NCBI RefSeq assembly: GCF_003254155.1
Contig: NZ_QKZI01000002.1
Coordinates: 351,135-415,134 of the forward strand
Direction of reading: 5' to 3'
Source: Psychrobacillus insolitus
GTDB lineage: Bacteria; Bacillota; Bacilli; Bacillales_A; Planococcaceae
DNA: 64,000 nt
The position numbers and the translations under genes were made by a program. Within the stretch, counting starts at the first letter, position 1, and every line of letters starts with the position of its first letter. Shown here one piece after another: positions 17,265-25,430 of the stretch. Below the pieces are notes generated by a model. The model did not search any database and had not been told where the DNA came from. It was given only the letters and a program-made list of their open reading frames with translations.

Positions 17265-17325
17265 GCCCCGCCCAGGAGTTAGCCACAAATTGAAGGAATA
17301 TTTGAGTCTGACACAGGGACAGGGC
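17265..17325. repeat. Variable-stem hairpin element, hybrid copy
   Basis: Contains the conserved loop core (CCACAAATTG…ATTTGAGT) found at 31.4-32.3 and 57.3-58.7 kb. The left stem carries CCCAGGAGTTAG, as in the copy at 31903, while the right stem carries CTGACACAGGGACAGG, as in the copies at 31378 and 58504. The two arms therefore pair poorly, and this copy looks like a recombinant of two stem types. Confidence 0.8.
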
Positions 17326-17393
17326 ACAATTTTCACTTTGCTAGGTGCATTTCACGGCTGGATGTTATATTAAAATTTAACAGATTCCTTACG

Positions 17394-17808
17394 AGTTCCA
17401 CTCAAAGCACGACAAGTTCCACACAAACACGCGAGTTCCACCCAAACACACACAAGTTCCACAAAAGCACGCACGAGTTCCACGCAAAGCACGACAAGCT
17501 CCACTCAAACACACGAGTTCCACACAACCAAACGCAAGTTCCACAAAAGCACGCACGAGTTCCACACAAAGCACGACAAGTTCCACACAAGCACGCGAGT
17601 TCCACTCAAACACACGCAAGTTCCACCTAAACGCACACAAGTTCCACGCAAAGCACGACAAGCTCCACACAAACACGCGAGTTCCACAAAAGCACGCACG
17701 AGTTCCACGCAAACACACGCGAGTTCCACACAACCAAACGCGAGTTCCACAAAAGCACGACAAGTTCCACCCAAACGCACGACAAGTTCCACCCAACCCC
17801 CGCCACAC
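17394..17808 (-). repeat. Array of ~21-bp repeats with GTGGAACTCG core
   Basis: About 20 units read on the minus strand as TTGnGTGGAACTyGnGTGCT, with an average period near 20.7 bp. It shares the GTGGAACT core with the array at 9724-10021 but uses other variable segments (CGTGCTT, CGTGTTTG). Several long open frames on the minus strand exist only because of the periodicity. The array separates the arg operon from the wecC promoter. Confidence 0.85.
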
Positions 17809-17849
17809 CAACCCCCAAATAACACAAACGTGTAAAACCCTTAAAAATG

Positions 17850-17858
17850 TGCTATAAT
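17850..17858 (+). promoter_or_regulatory. Extended -10 promoter of wecC
   Basis: TGCTATAAT is a perfect extended -10 element 35 bp upstream of the start codon; the -35 region is poor, as is common for extended -10 promoters. Confidence 0.6.
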
Positions 17859-17892
17859 ACTGCAGTGTAAATAAAGAAAGGAAGTACCTAAA

Positions 17893-19179
17893 ATGCAAAA
17901 AACAATATGTGTGATAGGCCTAGGTTACATCGGACTTCCAACCGCAGTAACATTCGCAAACCACGGTGTCAGAGTACATGGGGTAGACGTAAACGAAAAA
18001 GCAGTAGAAATGATTCAAAATAAGCAACTTCATATAGAAGAAAATGGTCTCCAAGAAAGATTGGATAAAGCAATCGACGAAGGCCTACTAACAGTTTCCA
18101 CAACACCAATAGAAGCAGACATATTCATCGTCGCAGTACCATCACCAATCAACGCTGATAAAACAGCAAATCTAGAATACGTTCGTGCTGCAACAGCATC
18201 AATCATTCCTTATGTAAAAGAAGGTAACTTAGTAGTACTAGAATCTACAGTGCCACCAAAAACAGTAGAAAACATCATGCTACCAGAACTAGTGAAAACT
18301 GGTCTCGAAATCGGTACACAACTATACGTATCCCATTCACCAGAGCGCGTTATTCCTGGTAAAATCTTTGAAGAATTAGTGAATAATGACCGTATTGTTG
18401 GGGGAATTAACGAAAAATCATCCCAATTAACGAAAGAACTTTACGAAACATTTGTTAAAGGAAAAATTCACATTACAGACGCGACAACAGCGGAACTAGT
18501 AAAAGTAATGGAAAACACATACCGTGACGTGAACATTGCCTTTGCAAACGAGCTAGCAAAAATTGCAGAGAAAATTGACGTGAATATTTGGGAAGCGATC
18601 CATTTTGCAAACTTCCATCCACGTGTAAACATTCACTATCCAGGTCCTGGAGTAGGAGGACATTGTATCGCAGTTGATCCGTGGTTCCTTGTAGAATTGG
18701 ATCCAGAAGCAGCAATTATTCACCAAGCACGTATTACAAATGATGGAATGCCGGAATACACAGCTCTAAAAACGAACAAAATCCTGTCAGAAACAAACAA
18801 AACAGGTGGAAAAGTCGCTGTATTTGGATTAGCATTCAAAGGGAATGTAGATGATATGCGTGAAAGCCCATCAACAGAAGTAATTGTAGAACTACAAAAA
18901 CTAGGGCTAGAAGTAGTGTCATACGATCCGCATATTAAAACAAACACGCATCCGACACAAACACAATCACTACAAGAAGCAACATCAGGAGCAGACATCA
19001 TCCTTGTTCTAACAGATCATAAAGAATTCAAAGAATTACAACCAACAACTATCCTAGATAACCTAAATTCCGCAATCGTATTAGATACGAAAAACTGTCT
19101 ACAACGTGCAGAATGGGAAGCAGCAGGATTTGTTTTTTACACACTTGGTGACTCTAAAAACAAAAACCTCAATAAATAG
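17893..19179 (+). CDS. wecC: UDP-N-acetyl-D-mannosamine dehydrogenase
   Basis: Oxidises UDP-ManNAc to UDP-ManNAcA with NAD. It has the N-terminal GLGYIGLPTA Rossmann motif, a central domain with the signature GPGVGGHCIAVDPWF near residue 253 that contains the catalytic cysteine and is typical of WecC/CapL rather than UDP-glucose dehydrogenases, and a C-terminal domain with FGLAFKGNVDDMRESPS near 315. It is 428 aa, with AAAGGAAG upstream. The next gene is a TagA-type transferase, which fits a ManNAc-containing wall polymer. The epimerase making UDP-ManNAc is not in the window. Confidence 0.88.
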   Translation: MQKTICVIGLGYIGLPTAVTFANHGVRVHGVDVNEKAVEMIQNKQLHIEENGLQERLDKAIDEGLLTVSTTPIEADIFIVAVPSPINADKTANLEYVRAATASIIPYVKEGNLVVLESTVPPKTVENIMLPELVKTGLEIGTQLYVSHSPERVIPGKIFEELVNNDRIVGGINEKSSQLTKELYETFVKGKIHITDATTAELVKVMENTYRDVNIAFANELAKIAEKIDVNIWEAIHFANFHPRVNIHYPGPGVGGHCIAVDPWFLVELDPEAAIIHQARITNDGMPEYTALKTNKILSETNKTGGKVAVFGLAFKGNVDDMRESPSTEVIVELQKLGLEVVSYDPHIKTNTHPTQTQSLQEATSGADIILVLTDHKEFKELQPTTILDNLNSAIVLDTKNCLQRAEWEAAGFVFYTLGDSKNKNLNK

Positions 19180-19193
19180 GAGCTATTAAACCC

Positions 19194-19901
19194 ATGAAAG
19201 AAATAATTCTAGGCGTGAAAGTAGATACAGACAACTACGACGAGCTGATTAAAAAACTATTCAAGCGAATAGACAACAAAGAAAAATCATTAGTCGTAGC
19301 AATAAACCCTGAAAAACTGATGAAAGCAAAAGAAGATCAGTCTTTAAAAGACCTTCTAAACCGTGCAGAATTCCAAATTCCGGACGGTATAGGAGTCATC
19401 CTTGCATCAAAGTTAAATAAAGGGAATATCAAATCTCGTGTAACTGGTATCGACATGATGGATCGTATCGTTAGAGAAGCTGCCAAAACTGGTAAGTCTA
19501 TTTACCTTTACGGAGCAAAACCAGGTGTTGCCGATCAAGCAGCCCAAGCACTGAGAAGTAAATACCCATCACTAAAAATAGCAGGTATCCAAGACGGCTA
19601 TGAACAAGATAACGAAAAAGTAATCCAAAAAATTAATGAAGTAAAACCAGAAATCCTTTTTGTTGCAATGGGAAGTCCAAGACAAGAAAACTGGATCGAA
19701 GCAAACAGGGACAGACTCTATCCATCGCTATATCAAGGAGTGGGTGGATCATTCGACGTTTTAGCAGGTAATGTAAAACGTGCACCGAAGCTCTTTTTAA
19801 ACACTGGAACAGAGTGGTTATATCGTTTAATGATAGAACCGACTAGAATAAAAAGGCAACTGGCATTACCATTATTCTTAGTTGAAACATTAAAGAAATA
19901 A
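19194..19901 (+). CDS. tagA: WecG/TagA/CpsF family glycosyltransferase
   Basis: Membrane-associated transferase, in the family adding ManNAc or ManNAcA to undecaprenyl-PP-GlcNAc, the linkage step of teichoic or related wall polymers. Seen: IPDGIGV near residue 63 with the putative catalytic Asp, VTGIDMM near 82, AMGSPRQENW near 158 and GVGGSFDVLAG near 180. It is 235 aa and starts 14 nt after wecC behind AGGAGC, so the two are cotranscribed. The C-terminal basic segment (about 205-235) is the membrane-contact tail of this family. Confidence 0.88.
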   Translation: MKEIILGVKVDTDNYDELIKKLFKRIDNKEKSLVVAINPEKLMKAKEDQSLKDLLNRAEFQIPDGIGVILASKLNKGNIKSRVTGIDMMDRIVREAAKTGKSIYLYGAKPGVADQAAQALRSKYPSLKIAGIQDGYEQDNEKVIQKINEVKPEILFVAMGSPRQENWIEANRDRLYPSLYQGVGGSFDVLAGNVKRAPKLFLNTGTEWLYRLMIEPTRIKRQLALPLFLVETLKK

Positions 19902-19929
19902 GTACTATTTTGTATAACTGGATGTAACA

Positions 19930-19970
19930 AAGATGCACTTCCTATGATTTATGGGAAGTGCATCTTTTTT
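19930..19970 (+). terminator. Terminator after tagA
   Basis: AGATGCACTTCC pairs perfectly with GGAAGTGCATCT, followed by six T. Confidence 0.9.
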
Positions 19971-20285
19971 GCGTTCGGGTAAAGAGAGGGTCAATCTAGA
20001 AAGTGAGATTATTAATCTATCATTTAGGAGATTTGGTTTTGTCCGATTCTAATGGGATTAACAGAGGATATCTATTTATGTTTTGTTGTGTTCGATAGAC
20101 TCTTTGTTACGCTCGTGCTAAATTTGTCTTCATTAAAAAATACTAATTCTTGCTATCTAATCAGAAAAAAAGTTACTCTGACAATAAAAACCTCTACTAA
20201 ATCACCTCTATTAGGCATGAATCAACGATGTTATATACCCTTTAAACTCTATGTTTAAAAGCGTTTTAGAAGACTGTAATATAAT

Positions 20286-20302
20286 TGTAATAAACTTGTA
20301 AA
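20286..20302 (+). promoter_or_regulatory. WalR (YycF) box
   Basis: TGTAAT-AAACT-TGTAAA matches the WalR consensus TGTWAH-N5-TGTWAH at every position, 99 bp before an NlpC/P60 hydrolase gene. WalR controls such peptidoglycan hydrolases in Firmicutes. The rest of 19971-20400 holds no credible gene. Confidence 0.6.
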
Positions 20303-20400
20303 CTAAATGAAGTTGAGTTTATGACTCTATTTATCTATAGTTAGTAACAGATAAGAGTATTCGGATTGATTTATAACTGAGATGTTTTGGAGGAGAAAAA

Positions 20401-21201
20401 ATGAAGAAGTTTTTAACAACAGTAATAATGGCAGGAGCACTTTTGATAGCAAGTCCTGTAGGTGCTGCTAATCTTGAATTTTCAAATGCACAGAACAAGG
20501 AAGTTACAAAATCAACTGTAAGCTACGCAAATCCATCAGTAGATCAAGTTGCTTCTAGTAGAGCATATACTGTCTCTGGAACATACAAAACAAATTACAA
20601 TACAAACGTTCGCGCGGATGCAGGAACAAACTATAAAAAAGTGACATTAGCAAAAAAAGGCACGATAGTTACTGCAACACATAAAAAAACAATTGGTGGA
20701 AAAGTTTGGTATAAAGTAAATGTAAACGGCAAATCTGGTTGGATACTAAGCTCACTTCTAGCAATAGTTAAACCAACAAAAAAAGCTACAACTGCTAAAA
20801 TAACAACAAAAGCTGTAACTAAAACTTCTTCAAATATTAGTACAACAAATTCTTCTAATATGATTAGTGTTGCAAAATCACTATTAGGCACACCTTACCG
20901 TTTTGGTGGAACTACAACAGCAGGATTTGACTGCAGTGGATATGTACAATATGTTTATAAAAAATCTGGTAAAAATATTTCAAGAAATACAGCAACACAA
21001 TTTGCTCAAACGGATACAGTTAAAAATCCACAACCGGGAGACTTAGTGTTTTTCGCAAATACATATAAGTCTGGAATTTCTCACGTAGGTATTTATATTG
21101 GAAACAATAGTTTTATTCATTCTGGTGGTAAAAAAGCAGAAATTATAAGCTTAAATAATTCGTATTGGGGCAAGAAATTCCATAGTTTCAAACGTCTATA
21201 A
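20401..21201 (+). CDS. Secreted SH3b-NlpC/P60 peptidoglycan endopeptidase
   Basis: A 266-aa exported hydrolase cutting peptide stems, probably between D-Glu and the diamino acid. It has a signal peptide with cleavage likely after VGAA (residues 1-23), a bacterial SH3 domain at about 57-122, a Thr/Lys-rich linker and an NlpC/P60 domain at about 155-266. The catalytic residues are Cys178 (FDCSGY), His228 (SHVGIYIG) and His240. GGAGGAG precedes the ATG. It has a terminator of its own and a WalR box upstream, so it is a monocistronic wall-remodelling gene. The catalytic domain is closely similar to that of the LysM protein at 28703-29935. Confidence 0.92.
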   Translation: MKKFLTTVIMAGALLIASPVGAANLEFSNAQNKEVTKSTVSYANPSVDQVASSRAYTVSGTYKTNYNTNVRADAGTNYKKVTLAKKGTIVTATHKKTIGGKVWYKVNVNGKSGWILSSLLAIVKPTKKATTAKITTKAVTKTSSNISTTNSSNMISVAKSLLGTPYRFGGTTTAGFDCSGYVQYVYKKSGKNISRNTATQFAQTDTVKNPQPGDLVFFANTYKSGISHVGIYIGNNSFIHSGGKKAEIISLNNSYWGKKFHSFKRL

Positions 21202-21216
21202 TAGAATTTCTTTATA

Positions 21217-21252
21217 AAACTACCTATCATCTATTTGATAGGTAGTTTTTTT
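21217..21252 (+). terminator. Terminator after the SH3b-NlpC gene
   Basis: AACTACCTATCA pairs with TGATAGGTAGTT around a short loop and ends in a T-run. Confidence 0.9.
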
Positions 21253-21260
21253 AGATTCAG

Positions 21261-21269
21261 TGTTATAAT
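21261..21269 (+). promoter_or_regulatory. Extended -10 promoter of the protease gene
   Basis: TGTTATAAT is an extended -10 element about 60 bp upstream of the protease start; the -35 region is T-rich and not clear. Confidence 0.45.
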
Positions 21270-21331
21270 GAAGGGAAAATGAATTCTTTTTATGTCTATA
21301 TAATTATCCAGTAATAGGGGGGATCATTAAA

Positions 21332-22708
21332 ATGTTGAAAAAATCGGGAAAACACGTGAAAACTACAAACAAACGTATTAAATACATCACTATAAGTGCA
21401 TTAACTATATTTACTCTAGCGATATTGGGTACTATTTATTTTAGTAATACTAATGAAGAGGAATCTCAAAGACCTTCATCAGGTTTAACTGATGTAGATG
21501 AAATAGTAAAAGCTTTTCCAGAACCAGAACCAGTACCAGAACCAGTACCAGAACCAGAACCAGTGCCAGAACCAGAACCAGAACAAAAACCTGAACAGGA
21601 AGTGAAGGAAGAGCCGCAAGAAACGGTGGAAGTTCCTGTTACAAAGGTTGAAGAGACAGAGGATACATCTGTAGAGATAACAGAGAAACCGAAAGAAGCA
21701 GTAGTACTGCAAGAAAAGCCGAAAAAAGATTTTTCCACAACAATTGCAAATGCGAAACAATTTGTATATACAATCTATTCAGATGTAGAACAAGGTTCGG
21801 GATTCCTGTACAATTCATCAGGTGATATTCTTACCAATGCACATGTATTAAAGGATGCATCTTATGTCACTGTAAAAAACAGCAATGGCCAAGAATTTGA
21901 TGGCCAAATTATCGGTATTTCAGAAACACAAGATATAGCGCTTGTGAGGGTGTTAGAGTTGGCCGATAAACAGCCACCTCCAATGGAAATGTCACAAGTA
22001 GGCGTAGGTACAGAAGTATTCTCCTTAGGTAGTCCAGGGAATATTGCTAATACGTCTTCAGAAGGCGTGATCACGAGTGTTGGGAAGACAATTGTTGATG
22101 ATTTCACATATGCCAATTTGTATGAAATGAATGCGTTGATTAAACAAGGCTCGAGTGGCGGTCCATTAATAAATGCTAGTACAGGGAAAGTGTTAGGGAT
22201 CAATTCGATCGTGCTGACGGATAACCCTCAGATTGGCTATGCGATTCCAATCTACACAGTTAGCAAGCAATTAAACGATTGGGTAGCAAATCCGTTAATT
22301 CCACCTGATCCGGAGAAAGAAATATTACAGCATGTAGATGATGCCTATTTAGATGAAGAATTATTAGCAAGCTTTATAGTCGATTATTACGAACTTTTCT
22401 TGTTTGGTTTGAATGATGTAACAAGTAAGTACTATATAAGTTTCTTATATCCAGGTAGTCAAGCAGAAACAGATGAGCAGAAAAAGATGGAAGAGCTCAG
22501 AAAGCTGCAGCAAGCATATAGTAATGTGAAAACAGTAGTAAATAGCGTATTAGTATCGGAAGACAGTGCGGTAATTGATGCAGATGCAACATTTACTTAC
22601 ACAGATTCACAAGATAAACAAACGAAGACAGTAATTCGTAAAGCGACATTCACCGTTGTTCTTGATCAATACGGAGATTATCAAATAAAAGAAGTTATTG
22701 TAAAATAA
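21332..22708 (+). CDS. Membrane-anchored trypsin-like (HtrA-type) serine protease without PDZ
   Basis: A 458-aa protein anchored by one transmembrane helix (about residues 18-37). A Pro/Glu repeat segment (63-85) and a charged linker follow, then a trypsin-like domain at about 140-305 with the triad His171 (TNAHVL), Asp201 (DIALVRV) and Ser275 (GSSGGPL). The C-terminal ~120 residues are not PDZ and resemble the NTF2-like tail seen in other surface proteins. The long PE spacer would let the protease span the wall. It likely acts in envelope protein quality control; the substrate is unknown. The ribosome binding site is GGGGGGAT. Confidence 0.85.
   Translation: MLKKSGKHVKTTNKRIKYITISALTIFTLAILGTIYFSNTNEEESQRPSSGLTDVDEIVKAFPEPEPVPEPVPEPEPVPEPEPEQKPEQEVKEEPQETVEVPVTKVEETEDTSVEITEKPKEAVVLQEKPKKDFSTTIANAKQFVYTIYSDVEQGSGFLYNSSGDILTNAHVLKDASYVTVKNSNGQEFDGQIIGISETQDIALVRVLELADKQPPPMEMSQVGVGTEVFSLGSPGNIANTSSEGVITSVGKTIVDDFTYANLYEMNALIKQGSSGGPLINASTGKVLGINSIVLTDNPQIGYAIPIYTVSKQLNDWVANPLIPPDPEKEILQHVDDAYLDEELLASFIVDYYELFLFGLNDVTSKYYISFLYPGSQAETDEQKKMEELRKLQQAYSNVKTVVNSVLVSEDSAVIDADATFTYTDSQDKQTKTVIRKATFTVVLDQYGDYQIKEVIVK
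21518..21585 (+). repeat. Pro-Glu coding repeat in the protease gene
   Basis: Tandem CCAGAACCAGTA-type 12-bp and 6-bp units encode a PEPVPE stretch. Its copy number can change by slippage without shifting frame, varying spacer length. Open minus-strand frames here are artefacts of the repeat. Confidence 0.8.
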
Positions 22709-22711
22709 ATA

Positions 22712-22750
22712 AAAGCCCTGGAAAACTTTATTGTTTTCCAAGGCTTTTTT
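22712..22750 (+). terminator. Terminator after the protease gene
   Basis: AAAGCC-TGGAAAAC pairs with GTTTTCCA-AGGCTTT, then T-run; one unpaired base breaks the stem. The 250 bp that follow contain TATAAT at 22954 as a possible -10 for the next gene and no other feature I can name. Confidence 0.85.
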
Positions 22751-23000
22751 CAAATTAAATTAAAAAAGAATCTACAAGTTAAAATTAGAGACTATAAATC
22801 TAGTAATGCATTTTACATATATAGAAGTAAAAAGTCCATTTCTTAATAGGTATTAATCTCCGTGTACCTCTAGATTAATAATAGATTATATAGATTCAAA
22901 GGTAATAAGATGCATTTTCCATAATTGGGGTATAAGAACTTTTTTAAATCAAGTATAATTTAAGAATACTATATTACAGAAAAGGAGCAACAAAGAACTC

Positions 23001-25358
23001 ATGAAAAAAATGTTTGCAATAATAGCTTTTTCCCTATTTATGTTAATAGGCACCTCAAATGTTTCGGCTGCAAGTACTGAGAACTTCATTATAAAAGTAG
23101 AACTCAAAAACAATCTCGGCCCATCAAATACATATAAATTTACACCTAAAGGCCAATCAGTCCTTAAAGAAGATGCGAACATTGTATTTACGAAAGACCG
23201 CACATATACACTTTCAATCGTAAATTCAAAAATTCGTATTATGGATGGAAATCAGGTAATCAAAGATGGATTATCCACTGTTTCAATTATTCCTGAAACG
23301 TACACGAAAGAAAATTTTGTACTATTGAACAACACGAAAAATACAATAAATCGACCTCATATGGGAACAATTGAATTTCAACTTAAAATGGAAAGTAATT
23401 TATTACAATTACAACCTGTAAACCATATTGGCTTTGAAGATTATCTAAAAGGTGTTGTACCAGGAGAAATGTATGCTTCTTGGGGAGTAAGTGGCGGAAT
23501 GGAAGCATTAAAAACACAAGCTGTTGCAGCTCGTTCATACGTATTTGCTTTAATGAATGGAGATGCAAATAAAGTTATTAACGATACAACCTTTTATCAA
23601 GTTTATGCGGGATTTATTTGGGATCCTATTTCACCTTCTTGGGATTCGTATTATAAGTATTCAACTCAAGCAGTAGATGAAACAAAAGGTGAAATAATGA
23701 CCTATACAAAATCTAATGGTACGAAAGGTTTTGTAGAAGGACTTTATTCTTCTTCAAACGGAGGACAAACAGAACTGCCACAACAGTATTGGAGTAATAG
23801 TTTGCCGTATATTAAAAGTTCAAAAGTAGATACTTTTGATACTGTAAAATGGCCAACTGCATTAATCTTCAAAAAACAACAGTTAGCTAGCCTTGACTAT
23901 ACGACTCCTGAAAAATGGTGGAGTACAACGAACGAACAAAATCTAGATATTAAATTAGTTAATGCAAACAGTCAAAAAGCATTTACAAGTTTGAAAAATC
24001 GTATGTTAAGCGATCTTAAAAAAGTGGATCCAACAATTAGCTCAATCAAAATCGAGTCTATTAATAGCGTGGGTACACAAAAATACGATAATACAGGTAA
24101 AGTGAAACAGTTTAACTTAAATGTAAATTATTTAGAAGAAAAAGAAGATATAAATGGAGATAGCATCTATACGATGGAGCTTGGAACACAATCAAAAACA
24201 CTTGCCGGTGAAGATCGGTTTGAGACTTCTGTAGAAATAGCAAAAGAAGGTTGGAAAACTAAACCTCAGACTGTAGTTATAGGTCGAGGGGATATACCAG
24301 TAGATGCACTTGCAGGTACAGTACTTGCTTCTAAAAATGATGCACCAATGCTATTAACAAGAACGAATGCACTTCCAGAAACAGTAACGAATTATTTGAA
24401 AACATCAGTAACAGCAGGAGCAAAAGTATATATTCTTGGTGGAACAGGTGCGATTTCAACTGAAGTTGAAAACCAAATTAAGGCGCTAGGTTTCCAGGTT
24501 AAAAGATTAGAAGGAATAAGTCGTACCGAGACTTCTATAGCGATTGCTGAGGAAATCGGGAAATCTAATAAAGTATTTTTCGCTACAGGTAACTCAGAAT
24601 CATCTGACGCACTCTCTATATCTGCGTATGCAGCGCGAAATGGAAATCCTATCATCATACAAAATGGAGCGAAGGTAATAACATCGACTTTCAATTACTT
24701 GAATAAATATGGTGTGGGACAAGTTGATTTAATCGGAGGAACTTATGCGGTTCCACAAGAAGTTGCAACAGAGTTAACTTCAAAAGGCTATAAAGTAGAT
24801 AGAGTAGCAGGTACAGGGCGTGTGGAAACAAGTATTGCTATTAATAAGAAGTATCCGATGGGTACTGATACTTTAGTAATTGGAAATGCTTATAATTTTG
24901 TTGACGCACTTTCTGGAGCAGTTCTATCTGCAAAAAATAATGCTTCCATTTTACTTTTAAATTCTTCCTTAGAAGTTGCACATAAAGACTATTTGAAAAC
25001 AATAACAAGACCCAAAACTGTATACTACTTAGGAGGGAATTATGTAGTTTCAAAAGAACTTAAATATGAGTTAGCCCCTTATGTAGGTGGCGTTCTTCAA
25101 TCACAAAAATATACTTTAAGTTTAACAGGATCACAGTTACGTTCAGTATTAGGAAGTTCCGTTCTTAGAAGTACAGATTTTGACACATATATATCCACAG
25201 GTCAATTTGAACTGAATGGAACAGGTTATGGTCATGGGATCGGTATGAGTCAGCATGGAGCATATGCTCGAAGCAAAGCAGGACATAAATACGATGCTAT
25301 TCTAGAATTCTACTACGATGGAATAAAAATTGAACAAGCAATGAATAACACTAAATAA
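23001..25358 (+). CDS. SpoIID/LytB-type protein with CWB2 repeats inserted in the catalytic domain
   Basis: Secreted (signal peptide 1-24), 785 aa. The front half of a SpoIID domain is at about 140-290 with EDYLKGVVPGEMYASW, where Glu156 fits the catalytic acid of SpoIID lytic transglycosylases, and AVAARSY at 174-180. Three cell-wall-binding type 2 repeats follow at about 397-690. Then the closing SpoIID part with GYGHGIGMSQHG occurs at the C-terminus, so the wall-binding module interrupts the catalytic fold. LytB of Bacillus subtilis carries its SpoIID region as one block. The role may be amidase enhancement or transglycosylase activity. It is the first gene of an operon with an amidase and a lipoprotein. 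Confidence 0.85.
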   Translation: MKKMFAIIAFSLFMLIGTSNVSAASTENFIIKVELKNNLGPSNTYKFTPKGQSVLKEDANIVFTKDRTYTLSIVNSKIRIMDGNQVIKDGLSTVSIIPETYTKENFVLLNNTKNTINRPHMGTIEFQLKMESNLLQLQPVNHIGFEDYLKGVVPGEMYASWGVSGGMEALKTQAVAARSYVFALMNGDANKVINDTTFYQVYAGFIWDPISPSWDSYYKYSTQAVDETKGEIMTYTKSNGTKGFVEGLYSSSNGGQTELPQQYWSNSLPYIKSSKVDTFDTVKWPTALIFKKQQLASLDYTTPEKWWSTTNEQNLDIKLVNANSQKAFTSLKNRMLSDLKKVDPTISSIKIESINSVGTQKYDNTGKVKQFNLNVNYLEEKEDINGDSIYTMELGTQSKTLAGEDRFETSVEIAKEGWKTKPQTVVIGRGDIPVDALAGTVLASKNDAPMLLTRTNALPETVTNYLKTSVTAGAKVYILGGTGAISTEVENQIKALGFQVKRLEGISRTETSIAIAEEIGKSNKVFFATGNSESSDALSISAYAARNGNPIIIQNGAKVITSTFNYLNKYGVGQVDLIGGTYAVPQEVATELTSKGYKVDRVAGTGRVETSIAINKKYPMGTDTLVIGNAYNFVDALSGAVLSAKNNASILLLNSSLEVAHKDYLKTITRPKTVYYLGGNYVVSKELKYELAPYVGGVLQSQKYTLSLTGSQLRSVLGSSVLRSTDFDTYISTGQFELNGTGYGHGIGMSQHGAYARSKAGHKYDAILEFYYDGIKIEQAMNNTK

Positions 25359-25365
25359 CAGACAG

Positions 25366-25406
25366 ATTACAGGAGAGGGTACGCCTTCTCCTGTAATTAA
25401 ATTTTT
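25366..25406 (+). terminator. Hairpin between the LytB-like and LytC-like genes
   Basis: ATTACAGGAGA pairs with TCTCCTGTAAT and is followed by AAATTTTT. The next gene begins 25 bp later without a clear promoter, so this may be a partial terminator that tunes expression. Confidence 0.65.
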
Positions 25407-25430
25407 ACATAGAAATGAGGAAATATTACA

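Noticed and set aside
9724..17808. CRISPR arrays
   Set aside because: Repeats are about 12 bp with 7-9-bp variable parts drawn from a few recurring sequences; CRISPR needs longer repeats and unique spacers of about 30 bp, and no cas gene is present.
17389..17898. Long minus-strand ORFs (up to 169 codons) through the second repeat array
   Set aside because: Several frames are open at once because of the repeat period; the translations are repetitive Trp/Cys/Leu strings and overlap the wecC promoter.
21466..21760. Two minus-strand ORFs opposite the protease gene
   Set aside because: They mirror the Pro-Glu repeat and are low-complexity Ser/Gly or Phe/Trp strings.
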